NCBI GenBank assembly: GCA_022508735.1
Contig: JAFLUQ010000038.1
Span: 1-16,333 of the forward strand
DNA: 16,333 nucleotides
Direction: 5' to 3'
Origin: Oscillospiraceae bacterium
GTDB lineage: Bacteria; Bacillota; Clostridia; UMGS1883
Part shown: positions 7,247 to 15,082 of the stretch, one piece after another
Layout of the letters: each line of letters opens with the position of its first letter
Position numbering within the stretch: the stretch's first letter is position 1
The notes under the pieces: model-generated
Database searches by the model: none
What the model was told of the DNA's origin: nothing
The model's input: only the letters and a program-made list of their open reading frames with translations
Program-made: the position numbers and the translations under genes

Positions 7247-9006
7247 AACTCTTAAATGGCTTTAAAAATAGTGGCGCTACTCTTAACCGGGTGCTGCGTT
7301 ATATCGGTATATACAAAGTATATCTGGCCATCTCCGTGCTTTTGGCAGCGGTGACCGTGGCGCTGACACTGTACATTCCAATTCTGACGGGCCGGGCTGT
7401 GGATCTGATCGTCGGCCCGGGTGCGGTGAACTTTACGGCACTTATGGGTGTGCTTGGCCGCATCGCCATAGCCGCGGGGCTGACGGCGGCGCTCCAGTGG
7501 ATAATGAACCTTTGTAATAACCGCATAAGCTATAACGTGGTGCGCGACGTGCGCCGCGACGCCTTTGCCCGTCTTGAGGAACTGCCGCTCTCTTATCTCG
7601 ACTCCCACCCTCACGGTGAGATCGTGAGCCGCGTCATAGCCGACGCCGACCAGTTTGCCGACGGCCTTCTGATGGGCTTTACGCAGCTTTTCACCGGTGT
7701 AGTTACTATTCTCGGCACGCTTTTGTTCATGCTCAGCATAGACGTGCGAATTACCCTTGTGGTGGTGGTTATCACCCCGGTTTCCCTGCTTGTTGCGGCG
7801 TTTATCGCAAAACGTACCTATTCCATGTTCAAAAGCCAGAGCGAGGCCCGCGGAGAGCAGACGGCAATGATCGATGAGTTTATAGGCAATCAAAAGGTCG
7901 TTCAGGCTTTTGACCGTCAGGATGAGTGCCTGAGAGATTTTGACACTGTGAATGAAAAGCTCGAAAAATATTCTCTCAAGGCTATATTCTTCTCTTCCAT
8001 AACCAATCCGGCTACCCGATTTGTCAACAGCCTTGTATATACAGGAGTGGGTCTCACGGGAGCGATCTCCGCCATGCGCGGCGGCATAAGCGTTGGTCAG
8101 CTGTCATGCTTCCTCAGCTATGCCAACCAGTACACCAAGCCCTTCAACGAGATATCCGGCGTGGTGACCGAGCTTCAGAACGCTCTTGCCTGCGCGGCGC
8201 GGCTTTTTGAGCTTATCGATGAAGAGCCGCAGGCTCCCGACCCTGAGGATGCCATTATCCTCGCCAATCCCGACGGCACAGTTGAAATGGAGAAGCTCTG
8301 CTTCTCTTACAGGCCGGAGCAGAAGCTTCTGGAAAACATAAACGTAAGCGTGCGCCCGGGTCAGCGTGTGGCCATAGTCGGCCCAACGGGCTGCGGTAAG
8401 ACCACGCTGATAAATCTGCTCATGCGGTTTTATGAGCCAAAGAGCGGCCTTATCCGCGTCAGCGGAACTGACGCGGGGCATATAACACGGGGGAGTCTCA
8501 GGCGCAGCTATGGCATGGTTTTGCAGGAAACGTGGCTTAAGTCCGGCACTATAAAGGAAAATATCGCCATCGGGCGCCCCGACGCCACCGATGAAGAGAT
8601 CGTTGCCGCGGCAAAGGCCAGCCATGCCGACAGCTTTATTCGCCGCCTGCCGGAGGGGTACGATACCGTTCTCGGAGCCGACGGGGGAAGCCTCAGTCAG
8701 GGGCAGAAGCAGCTCCTATGTATAACCCGTGTTATGCTCTGCCTTCCGCCCATGCTTATTCTGGATGAAGCCACGTCTTCGATCGACACCCGTACCGAGA
8801 TACGAATTCAACGTGCCTTTGCCAAGATGATGAAGGGCCGCACCAGCTTCGTTATAGCCCACCGTCTGTCTACTATAGTTGACAGCGATGTGATCCTCGT
8901 CATGAGGGACGGCAATATAATCGAGCAGGGCAGCCATGAGGAACTGCTGAACAGAGGCGGCTTCTATGCCGAATTATTTAACAGTCAGTATGCGAATGCG
9001 GAATGA
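7243..9006 (+). CDS. ABC exporter half-transporter, catalytic-site subunit of a heterodimer
   Basis: 587 residues with the same layout as its upstream neighbour: membrane domain (about 20-320) then ATPase domain (about 345-580). Walker A is GPTGCGKTT (380-388), Q-loop Gln428, Walker B LILDE (505-509) with the catalytic Glu509, and switch His540 (IAHRLST), all canonical. The signature, however, is LSQGQ (484-488) instead of LSGGQ. That matches the known asymmetric arrangement: this subunit's Walker motifs plus the partner's FSGGQ form the active site, while its LSQGQ completes the degenerate site with the partner's Asp495/Gln526. The four-base overlap with the upstream gene fits equal expression of two subunits. 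The stop TGA lies within the ribosome binding site of the following lysozyme gene. Confidence 0.93.
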   Translation: MKLLNGFKNSGATLNRVLRYIGIYKVYLAISVLLAAVTVALTLYIPILTGRAVDLIVGPGAVNFTALMGVLGRIAIAAGLTAALQWIMNLCNNRISYNVVRDVRRDAFARLEELPLSYLDSHPHGEIVSRVIADADQFADGLLMGFTQLFTGVVTILGTLLFMLSIDVRITLVVVVITPVSLLVAAFIAKRTYSMFKSQSEARGEQTAMIDEFIGNQKVVQAFDRQDECLRDFDTVNEKLEKYSLKAIFFSSITNPATRFVNSLVYTGVGLTGAISAMRGGISVGQLSCFLSYANQYTKPFNEISGVVTELQNALACAARLFELIDEEPQAPDPEDAIILANPDGTVEMEKLCFSYRPEQKLLENINVSVRPGQRVAIVGPTGCGKTTLINLLMRFYEPKSGLIRVSGTDAGHITRGSLRRSYGMVLQETWLKSGTIKENIAIGRPDATDEEIVAAAKASHADSFIRRLPEGYDTVLGADGGSLSQGQKQLLCITRVMLCLPPMLILDEATSSIDTRTEIRIQRAFAKMMKGRTSFVIAHRLSTIVDSDVILVMRDGNIIEQGSHEELLNRGGFYAELFNSQYANAE

Positions 9007-9016
9007 GGAATTGCCG

Positions 9017-9754
9017 ATGAAGAAGCGAATTTTGATCTCGATCATAATATTGTGTATACTGTTGGCCGCGGCATATATAGCCTTTCATTTGATATGGAAC
9101 GGAGTGATACTTCTGAATAACCCTTCCCTGAGAAAATATCCGGTTCGCGGAGTTGATGTGTCCCACTATCAGGGCGAAATAGACTGGCCGCTGCTGGCAG
9201 AGCAGGGCATAGACTTTGCCTTTATCAAGGCTACCGAGGGCAGCGGTCATGTGGATGATAAGTTCGCCTTTAACTTTGCCGAGGCCTTAAAGACAGACCT
9301 GCGCGTGGGGGCCTATCACTTTTTCAGCTTCGAGAGCGCCGGTAAGACTCAGGCCGATAATTTTATCGCCACAGTGGGTAAAATCGACGGTATGCTCCCT
9401 CCGGTCATAGATTTTGAATTTTACGGCGGCAATGACCAAAAACCTCCCGATAAAGCGGCCGCAGCACGGGAACTTCGGATCCTTGCGGACGCTCTCACTG
9501 AACACTACGGTAAAAATCCCATAATATATGCCACCGAGGAGACTTATGAGCGGTACATATCCGGTGACTTTGACGACTGCGACATCTGGATAAGAAATGT
9601 GATCACAACGCCAACCCTCACCGACGGGCGGGAATGGGTTTTCTGGCAGTATACCAACCGTGAGATCCTGAAGGGCTATTCCGGAGACGAGAGATATATA
9701 GATATGAACGTGTTTTACGGCAGCAAAAAAGAGTTTGCTAAGTATGTGGACTGA
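9017..9754 (+). CDS. Membrane-anchored GH25 (lysozyme-type) muramidase
   Basis: 245 residues predicted to cleave the MurNAc-GlcNAc bond of peptidoglycan. Residues 5-26 form a hydrophobic segment after MKKR with no evident cleavage site, so the protein is probably anchored in the membrane with its enzyme domain outside. The GH25 domain (about 43-243) shows GVDVSHYQG (Asp47), FIKATEG (69-75), AYHFFSF, the catalytic pair in VIDFEF (Asp132, Glu134), IYATEE and VFWQYT. I chose the ATG at 9017 because GAGGA sits seven bases upstream; an open frame from 8966 would overlap the ABC gene and lengthen the cytoplasmic end. It is the last gene of the operon; a role in wall remodelling near the exporter is inference. 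No cell-wall binding repeats are present. Confidence 0.93.
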   Translation: MKKRILISIIILCILLAAAYIAFHLIWNGVILLNNPSLRKYPVRGVDVSHYQGEIDWPLLAEQGIDFAFIKATEGSGHVDDKFAFNFAEALKTDLRVGAYHFFSFESAGKTQADNFIATVGKIDGMLPPVIDFEFYGGNDQKPPDKAAAARELRILADALTEHYGKNPIIYATEETYERYISGDFDDCDIWIRNVITTPTLTDGREWVFWQYTNREILKGYSGDERYIDMNVFYGSKKEFAKYVD

Positions 9755-9790
9755 GGCAATGCCGCACAGAGATTTGCCTTAAATGTGAAT
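9754..9790 (+). terminator. Weak candidate terminator after the GH25 gene
   Basis: AGGCAA (9754-9759) and TTGCCT (9774-9779) form a 6-bp stem with a 14-base loop starting in the stop codon, and a T-run begins about nine bases later (9790-9795). The long loop and the gap before the T-run make it a poor intrinsic terminator. A good promoter directly after it (9805-9833) supports a transcription-unit boundary here. Confidence 0.3.
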
Positions 9791-9804
9791 TTTTTAAATT
9801 CTTA

Positions 9805-9833
9805 TTTACAAAATAGAAATAGTATGATATAAT
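9805..9833 (+). promoter_or_regulatory. Sigma-A promoter upstream of csaB
   Basis: TTTACA (9805-9810), a 17-base spacer and a perfect TATAAT (9828-9833), with a TG one base before the -10 (9825-9826) giving an extended -10. Start of transcription near 9840 leaves a leader of about 30 bases containing the csaB ribosome binding site. Consensus match only, but quality and position are good. Confidence 0.8.
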
Positions 9834-9871
9834 TTTTCTGTTATATAATGGTATTGAGGGGAGGCGGATAT

Positions 9872-10957
9872 ATGGCTGATATAATAATCTCGGGCTATTA
9901 TGGGCTCGGGAACAGCGGCGATGAGGCGCTTTTAAAAAGTATTGTGGATAATCTGCGCACCCTCGATCCTAATGTCAGCATAACCGCCCTGTCCGGCGAC
10001 GCTGAGTACACACGCCGTACCTACGGTATAGATACCGTTAACCGCTTTAATCCCTTGGCAGTGCTTTGGACGCTTATGCGCGGAAAACTGCTTATAAGCG
10101 GCGGCGGCAGCCTGATTCAAGATGCTACCAGCACTAAGAGTCTGCTCTACTATCTGACTATAATCGGCGCGGCAAAGTTTTTTGGCCTCAAGGTCATGCT
10201 ATATGCCAACGGTCTGGGACCTATATCTGATAAAAACGTGCCTAAGGTGACACGTGTGCTGAACAAAGTCGATCTGATAACCCTTCGTGAGAATATCTCT
10301 ATGAACGAGATACATCGATGCAAGGTGACAAAGCCCAGAGTGGAGGTCACGGCGGACCCGGCTTTCCTGCTCTCGCCGTGCTCAGAGGAGCGGGCAGACG
10401 AGCTGCTCAGAGGCTTCGGCGCAGGGGAAAGGCAGATCGTGGCAATATCCGTGCGTGAATGGAAAAAGTCGGGCGCCGGGCTTGAGGACGAGATCGCAAA
10501 AACCGCCGATATGCTCAGCCGTGACGGATATTTCCCTTTGTTTTTTCCGATGCAGTTCAGCCGCGACCTTGAGATATCCCGCCGGATCGCGAAAAAAATG
10601 AAGTCCCCCTCGGCTATAGCCGACAGAGAACTGCAGGTTTCGGATATGCTCGGTATAATAGGCCGCTGCCGCATGGTAATTGGCATGAGACTTCATGTGC
10701 TCATCTTTGCCTCGTCGGTCAACGTGCCGATGCTGGGGCTGATCTATGACCCGAAGATACGCGGCACTATGGAATATATGAATCAGCACCGTTATATAGA
10801 GGTTGAAAAGGTCACCTCGGGTGAGCTGTACGCTATGGCGCGGGAGTGCCTGGCTGACGGCGACGCTATTCGGAAAAGGCTTAGTGAAGAAAACGCGGTG
10901 CTGCGTGCAAAAGCAGCCCAAAATGCAAAAATGGCGCTGGAATTACTGAAAGGGTGA
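9872..10957 (+). CDS. csaB: Polysaccharide pyruvyl transferase CsaB
   Basis: 361 residues. CsaB transfers a pyruvate ketal from phosphoenolpyruvate to a sugar of the secondary cell wall polymer, creating the ligand for SLH-domain surface proteins. Seen: N-terminal GYYGLGNSGDEA (8-19), the diagnostic start of this family; SGGGSLIQD (76-84); NGLGPI (113-118); TLRE (137-140); and GMRLHVLIFAS (271-281) with the conserved Arg/His. The ATG at 9872 follows GAGGGGAGGCGG; an upstream in-frame ATG at 9848 would precede that site and is unlikely. It has its own promoter. No SLH-domain protein lies in this window, so the polymer modified and its surface partner are unknown. It is coupled to the following unknown membrane gene. 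Confidence 0.9.
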   Translation: MADIIISGYYGLGNSGDEALLKSIVDNLRTLDPNVSITALSGDAEYTRRTYGIDTVNRFNPLAVLWTLMRGKLLISGGGSLIQDATSTKSLLYYLTIIGAAKFFGLKVMLYANGLGPISDKNVPKVTRVLNKVDLITLRENISMNEIHRCKVTKPRVEVTADPAFLLSPCSEERADELLRGFGAGERQIVAISVREWKKSGAGLEDEIAKTADMLSRDGYFPLFFPMQFSRDLEISRRIAKKMKSPSAIADRELQVSDMLGIIGRCRMVIGMRLHVLIFASSVNVPMLGLIYDPKIRGTMEYMNQHRYIEVEKVTSGELYAMARECLADGDAIRKRLSEENAVLRAKAAQNAKMALELLKG

Positions 10958-10962
10958 ATAAT

Positions 10963-11787
10963 GTGAAAAAAGCTTTAAAAATCATAGGAATAATCCTGCT
11001 GATAATAGTAGTTATTATCGCGGGCCTCGCGGCATGGCAGTGGAAATATGTCAGCGCGGTGATCGACGGTCTTCGTCTGGACGATGCCCAATTGGGCGAA
11101 AGGCAGGTTCAGCACGCTCAGAAGGCAATTGCTGACATCAATAGTCAGGTCTCTGTGGAACTGCGTGATATGACAGAGGAAGAAGAGCAGCTTGTTGCAA
11201 GCGGTGAGCTTTCTCAGGCTGAAGTTATGGCCCGCATCTTCGCTGAGGCAATGGGCACGGAACTGCCCTCTCTCGAGGATCTGGCAACGGAGCCGGGCGG
11301 CAACGCGGAAGTTGCTCCGGCAGTAGAGCCTGATGAAGAGGGCGGCGAGGTCGCAGGGCAAACTCCTGAAGAAAGTACCCATGCTGCAGGTAGCGATGGT
11401 ATCAATGAGAGCCCCCGCCCTGCGGCGCTAAGCTCTGACCAATATGTGGCAGCGGCAGTTTCCAAGCTCTATGCTCTTCAGGCTAAGTTCACAGGCAGTA
11501 TAGACGAGGCTATCAGCAGCGCTCATGCCCTTTACCGCGATCAGAAGGCGGCCACAGGCAGTGAGATGAAAGCCAGAACCAGCGCTATCAACAAGCTTAC
11601 CGGTGATATAAACAGTCTGGAGGCCTCCTGCGACGCTCAGGTGGAGGCTGTGCTCGGAGAGCTCACAAATCAGCTTAATTCTATTGGCTCCAATACCTCT
11701 GTGGTATCCACTATACGTGGAACATATGAGAAGGAAAAGGAGGACCGCCGGGCCGGATATATACAGAAGTTTTCAAAGTATATGTAG
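10963..11787 (+). CDS. Unrecognised single-pass membrane protein with helical extracellular part
   Basis: I do not recognise a family. From a GTG at 10963 the product is 274 residues: a basic MKKALK start, one hydrophobic helix (about 5-25), an alanine/glutamate-rich helical stretch (to about 105), an acidic low-complexity linker rich in Gly, Glu, Pro and Ala (about 110-160), and a C-terminal helical section rich in Ala, Ser, Lys and Glu with coiled-coil character (about 165-270). Topology is probably N-inside with the bulk outside. AAAGGG lies eight bases before GTG 10963, which decided the start; a GTG at 10954, giving a four-base overlap with csaB, is the alternative and adds three residues. 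Being coupled to csaB suggests a cell-envelope role; this is guilt by association only. One cysteine, near residue 215, and no catalytic motif seen. Confidence 0.8.
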   Translation: MKKALKIIGIILLIIVVIIAGLAAWQWKYVSAVIDGLRLDDAQLGERQVQHAQKAIADINSQVSVELRDMTEEEEQLVASGELSQAEVMARIFAEAMGTELPSLEDLATEPGGNAEVAPAVEPDEEGGEVAGQTPEESTHAAGSDGINESPRPAALSSDQYVAAAVSKLYALQAKFTGSIDEAISSAHALYRDQKAATGSEMKARTSAINKLTGDINSLEASCDAQVEAVLGELTNQLNSIGSNTSVVSTIRGTYEKEKEDRRAGYIQKFSKYM

Positions 11788-11897
11788 GCTCTTGTCAGCA
11801 AATTTCCCCGATGCTGCGTTAAAATGCTCGGCTAAGGTTAGTTTTCGCCCGTTCGGGCGGAACAGCCAAACTTTTGCCTTGCTTCAGAAAAAAATGC
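11788..11897 (+). terminator. Intergenic stretch with GC-rich hairpin, possible weak terminator
   Basis: Between the unknown membrane gene and ymdB. TTTCGCCC (11843-11850) and GGGCGGAA (11855-11862) pair through eight positions, one a T-G wobble, around a GTTC loop. It is followed by AACTTTT only some eight bases later, so termination would be partial at best. No open frame of note lies within the stretch. Confidence 0.35.
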
Positions 11898-11927
11898 TTG
11901 ACAATAGCGTTTAATGTTCTGTATGAA
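11898..11927 (+). promoter_or_regulatory. Candidate promoter before ymdB
   Basis: TTGACA (11898-11903) is a perfect -35, followed by 18 bases and TATGAA (11922-11927), with a TG just before the -10. Predicted start near 11934 would leave a leader of only about 13 bases with the ribosome binding site at its 5' end, which lowers confidence. Confidence 0.45.
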
Positions 11928-11946
11928 ATAAAAGAGGAGGAGACCG

Positions 11947-12738
11947 ATGAAGCTCCTGTTTATCGGCGACATTATGGGTCGCACGGGCCGGGACGCGGTT
12001 TTCGGGCTGCTGCCCGAGATCAAAGCGCGTTACAGTGTGGACTTCTGCATAGCTAACGGCGAAAACGCCTCCGGCGGCCTCGGTATGAACCGCGCGGGCT
12101 ACGATGAGCTTCGCCGGGCCGGTGTGGACTTTTTCACTATGGGCAACCACACGTTCAGCAAGAAAGAGATATGCACTTTATATAACGAGGGCGAAAATCT
12201 CGTCCGTCCCGCTAACCTTCACCACGATTGCCCCGGTGAGGGAATGGCGGTTATAACAGCTAAAAACGGCTATAAAATAGCCATTATAAATCTTATCGGC
12301 CGGGCCTTTATGGATCCGAGTGATCACAATCCATTTATAGTGGCCCGGGAGCTGGCAGAAAAGGCCGCCAAAAGCACCCCGATGATATTTGTGGACTTCC
12401 ATGCCGAGGCCACCAGTGAGAAGGAGGCAATGGGCTATCATATGGACGGCATTGTTTCCGCTGTCATTGGCACCCACACCCATGTCCAGACCGCGGACGA
12501 ACGTATTCTCCCAAAGGGCACGGCCTATTTGACTGATGCGGGCCGCACCGGAGCCGTACACAGTGTGCTGGGGCTTGAGCCGTCGGCCTCTATAGCCAGA
12601 TTTATGGAGACAGAGGGTAAAAAACCGCCGTTTAAAGTTGCCGGGGGAGAGTATATGCTCTGCGGCGCGGTAATAGATATAGATGAGGAAACCGGGAAAG
12701 CAAAGGAGATAATTCGCATATGCCAATACGGGAAATAA
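11947..12738 (+). CDS. ymdB: YmdB-type metallophosphodiesterase (2',3'-cyclic nucleotide 2'-phosphodiesterase)
   Basis: 263 residues, the usual length of the YmdB/TIGR00282 family. The dimetal site is complete: Asp8 (IGDIMGRTG), Glu39-Asn40 (NGENASGG), Asn67-His68 (MGNHTF), His152 (DFHAEATSEK), His177 and His179 (GTHTHVQTADE), matching the metal ligands described for the Bacillus protein. In Bacillus it hydrolyses cyclic nucleotides and affects biofilm and motility gene expression. The start follows GAGGAGGAG closely. In many Firmicutes ymdB lies beside the RNase Y gene; here its downstream partner is pgeF, which starts 19 bases before the ymdB stop. Cytoplasmic, no signal peptide. Family is secure; the physiological role in this organism is inferred. 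Confidence 0.93.
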   Translation: MKLLFIGDIMGRTGRDAVFGLLPEIKARYSVDFCIANGENASGGLGMNRAGYDELRRAGVDFFTMGNHTFSKKEICTLYNEGENLVRPANLHHDCPGEGMAVITAKNGYKIAIINLIGRAFMDPSDHNPFIVARELAEKAAKSTPMIFVDFHAEATSEKEAMGYHMDGIVSAVIGTHTHVQTADERILPKGTAYLTDAGRTGAVHSVLGLEPSASIARFMETEGKKPPFKVAGGEYMLCGAVIDIDEETGKAKEIIRICQYGK

Positions 12739-13505
12739 ATCCTTTGGAGCTGTGGCAGTCTGAGCTGCTGCTCGGCAGAAATGAGATCATACATGGTTTT
12801 ACGGGGCGTAAGGGCGGCGTAAGTGAGGGGCCTTACGCCTCTCTTTCCATGAGCCCGCGTCGGGGCGACGAGCCGGAGAAGGTGCATAAGAATGAGGAGA
12901 TTCTTTGCGCCGCCTTGGGGCTTACGCATAAAAATCTCAGCTCCACCCGTCAGGAGCACACCGACATGGTAGCGTTGATCGATGAAACAAACGTCGGCAT
13001 CGGTGTTTCTACGCCTTGGGATCATGGAGTAGACGCGGTAATAACCCTGCTGCCGGATGTGCCGATCATGGCTTACGCGGCAGACTGTGTGCCGCTGCTG
13101 TTTTACGCACCCGACATAGAGGCTATAGCTGCCGTGCACAGCGGTTGGCGCGGCACGGAAATGAAAATTGCAAAAAAGACCGCCATCGAGCTCACAAAAA
13201 TGGGCGCGGCGGCTGAAAATATAATTGTGGCTATAGGACCTGCCATAGGCCTTTGCTGCTATGAGGTCAGCGAGGATGTGGCCCTGCGTTTCCCCGAAAG
13301 CTGCCATCGCGCTAAAGGCGGCGGAAAGTATATGCTCGATCTCACTAAGGCCAACGAATTGATGCTCAGAGAGATCGGCATAACAAAAATTGATAATACC
13401 GCTCCCTGCACACAGTGCCATAATGAAATCTTCTTCTCACACCGGGGGCAGGGCGGCGTCAGCGGCACTCTTGCCGCAATAATAGAGAGGAGGAGGCCAA
13501 GGTGA
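12720..13505 (+). CDS. pgeF: Peptidoglycan editing factor PgeF (YfiH / DUF152, formerly 'polyphenol oxidase')
   Basis: 261 residues of the YfiH/COG1496 family. The conserved metal/catalytic set is present: His80 in RQEHTDMV (78-85), Cys123 in AADCVPLLFY (120-129) and His140 in AAVHSGWRGT (137-146); the family's C-terminal CTQCHNEIFFSHR segment is also clear. Work in Escherichia coli showed the family removes L-Ser misincorporated at position 1 of peptidoglycan precursors; older annotations as laccase or purine nucleoside phosphorylase also exist. The ATG at 12720 lies inside the end of ymdB with AAGGAG 11 bases upstream, a slightly long spacing, but no better start keeps the N-terminal HGFTGRKGG motif. 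Its stop overlaps the next gene by four bases (GTGA). Confidence 0.9.
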   Translation: MPIREINPLELWQSELLLGRNEIIHGFTGRKGGVSEGPYASLSMSPRRGDEPEKVHKNEEILCAALGLTHKNLSSTRQEHTDMVALIDETNVGIGVSTPWDHGVDAVITLLPDVPIMAYAADCVPLLFYAPDIEAIAAVHSGWRGTEMKIAKKTAIELTKMGAAAENIIVAIGPAIGLCCYEVSEDVALRFPESCHRAKGGGKYMLDLTKANELMLREIGITKIDNTAPCTQCHNEIFFSHRGQGGVSGTLAAIIERRRPR

Positions 13506-15082
13506 AGAGGCTTATAATTTTCGTGCTGATCGCCTGTCTGGCGTTTACGGCCTGTCACCGCGAAGAAAGCGGCGACGGAGTCGTGACATCCGAGACCTCG
13601 GTGGTCTATGGCGGAACTCTCAATCTGTCCATGTCGTCGGCAGATACACTTAATCCGCTGTTTGCAAAGAAGTCCACAGTGCGAGACGCGCTTTTTGCTG
13701 TTTACGAGCCGCTTATCGCCGTTACAGCCGATCAGGAGCTGCGGCCGGTGCTGGCGGAGAGCTGGGCCTTTAATCCCGATGCCACGGCTCTCACAATAAA
13801 GCTCCGGGAGGGCGTGCTCTGGCACGACGGCACGGAGCTGTCTGCCAAAGATGTGGTATACACTGTGAACACGATCAAGGGCACAGCGAACAGTCCGTAT
13901 TCACACCTGCTGCGCTATGTAAGTGCCGCCGCTGAGGTAGGGCAGTACAGCGTCACTCTGACCCTCAGCAGAAGCTACAGCCAGCTGCTGTATTCTCTGT
14001 ACTTTCCCATAGTGCCAATAAGCTCAAGCGTCCTCGATGAGGCCGCCGTAGGTACGGGTCCATTTATGTTTGAAAGCTATAATCCCGGCCAAAACCTTAC
14101 TCTGACGCGCTTTGGCGGTTACCGTGAGGGAGATGCGGGCTTCGATAAGGTTGTTTTCAACATAGTTCGTGAGGACATAACCATGGCCTCGGCCTACTCC
14201 ACCGGCGTCACTAATGCCATTCAAAGCAGTGTATATAATACTGACGAGTTCGCACTGCCCGTTGGCAGTGAAGCAAAACGGGCCTGCGGAGCGGCCTTTG
14301 AGTATATCGGATTGAACTATAATAATCCCATATTTTCATCTGTGACGGTACGCACGGCCATGAGCAGTGCCATAGACAGAGAAGAGCTTGTTCAGGAGGG
14401 ATACGGCGGAACGGCTGTAGCGGCAAATATACCCATGCATCCACGCTCTTTACGCTATAGCCCGTCACTTTCTCTTGTAGATTATAACGCCGCCGGTGCA
14501 AGAGAGACCCTGTTCTATGACGGTTGGGTCGATTCCGGGGGAGGCACACTTATGAAGTCGACCATGGTCACCAACGATGAAAATGAGAGTGAAATGGTCA
14601 ATCTTCGTCTTCGTTTTTCGCTGCTTGTCAACCGAGAGAATTCCCGCCGGGTGCTGGCCGCCAATATCATCGCCTCGCAGCTCAAAGGCTCCGGATTTGA
14701 TGTGACCGTTGACGAGACTGATTTCGATGACTACCGGGCTCGTATTTCCTCAGGCGACTACGATGCGTACTTAGGCGGCACCGATATCGGGAACCTCTAC
14801 GATTTGGAGTTCCTGCTGTCTACCGGCGGAACTCAGAACTATTCCGGCTACTCCAGCGTATATATGGATTCCGCTCTCGAGTCGCTGGCTTCTGCCCCCG
14901 ACGATGAGGCGTTTGTCAACGCCTGTTCTATCGTGCAGGAGGTCTTTACAAGGGAACAACCATTGATCGGTGTGGTGTTTTTGGATGACAGGCTCATTCT
15001 TTCGCAAAATATTGCCGGTGGCACTATGCCGCTCTTTGGCTCGCCTTTTGGGAATATAGGAAGATGGTTTTTCAGTGAGTAA
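13502..15082 (+). CDS. Oligopeptide/dipeptide-type ABC substrate-binding lipoprotein (SBP_bac_5)
   Basis: 526 residues. The N-terminus is a lipoprotein signal: MKR, a hydrophobic core, then LAFTAC with Cys18 as the predicted lipidated residue (Phe at -3 is less usual). The family signature is clear: RPVLAESW (81-88) and LREGVLWHDG (101-110) followed by AKDVVYT (115-121). It would capture a ligand at the outer face of the membrane, typically a peptide or nickel complex, for a permease. The GTG start follows AGGAGGAGG and overlaps the pgeF stop by four bases. No permease or ATPase genes follow: the next gene is convergent. It either uses permeases encoded elsewhere or acts as a sensor; the ligand is not readable. 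Placement behind pgeF hints at wall-peptide uptake, as inference. Confidence 0.9.
   Translation: MKRLIIFVLIACLAFTACHREESGDGVVTSETSVVYGGTLNLSMSSADTLNPLFAKKSTVRDALFAVYEPLIAVTADQELRPVLAESWAFNPDATALTIKLREGVLWHDGTELSAKDVVYTVNTIKGTANSPYSHLLRYVSAAAEVGQYSVTLTLSRSYSQLLYSLYFPIVPISSSVLDEAAVGTGPFMFESYNPGQNLTLTRFGGYREGDAGFDKVVFNIVREDITMASAYSTGVTNAIQSSVYNTDEFALPVGSEAKRACGAAFEYIGLNYNNPIFSSVTVRTAMSSAIDREELVQEGYGGTAVAANIPMHPRSLRYSPSLSLVDYNAAGARETLFYDGWVDSGGGTLMKSTMVTNDENESEMVNLRLRFSLLVNRENSRRVLAANIIASQLKGSGFDVTVDETDFDDYRARISSGDYDAYLGGTDIGNLYDLEFLLSTGGTQNYSGYSSVYMDSALESLASAPDDEAFVNACSIVQEVFTREQPLIGVVFLDDRLILSQNIAGGTMPLFGSPFGNIGRWFFSE

Noticed and set aside
7252..7893. Minus-strand open frame opposite the second ABC subunit
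   Set aside because: His/Arg-rich product typical of antisense translation; the plus-strand exporter is complete and motif-supported.
8966..9016. N-terminal extension of the GH25 protein from an ATG at 8966
   Set aside because: It would overlap the ABC gene by 41 bases, has no ribosome binding site, and places a non-signal-like segment before the basic-plus-hydrophobic anchor that begins at 9017.
12525..13421. Minus-strand open frame of 298 codons opposite ymdB and pgeF
   Set aside because: Spans the junction of two well-supported plus-strand genes, lacks a start signal and has no recognisable protein features.
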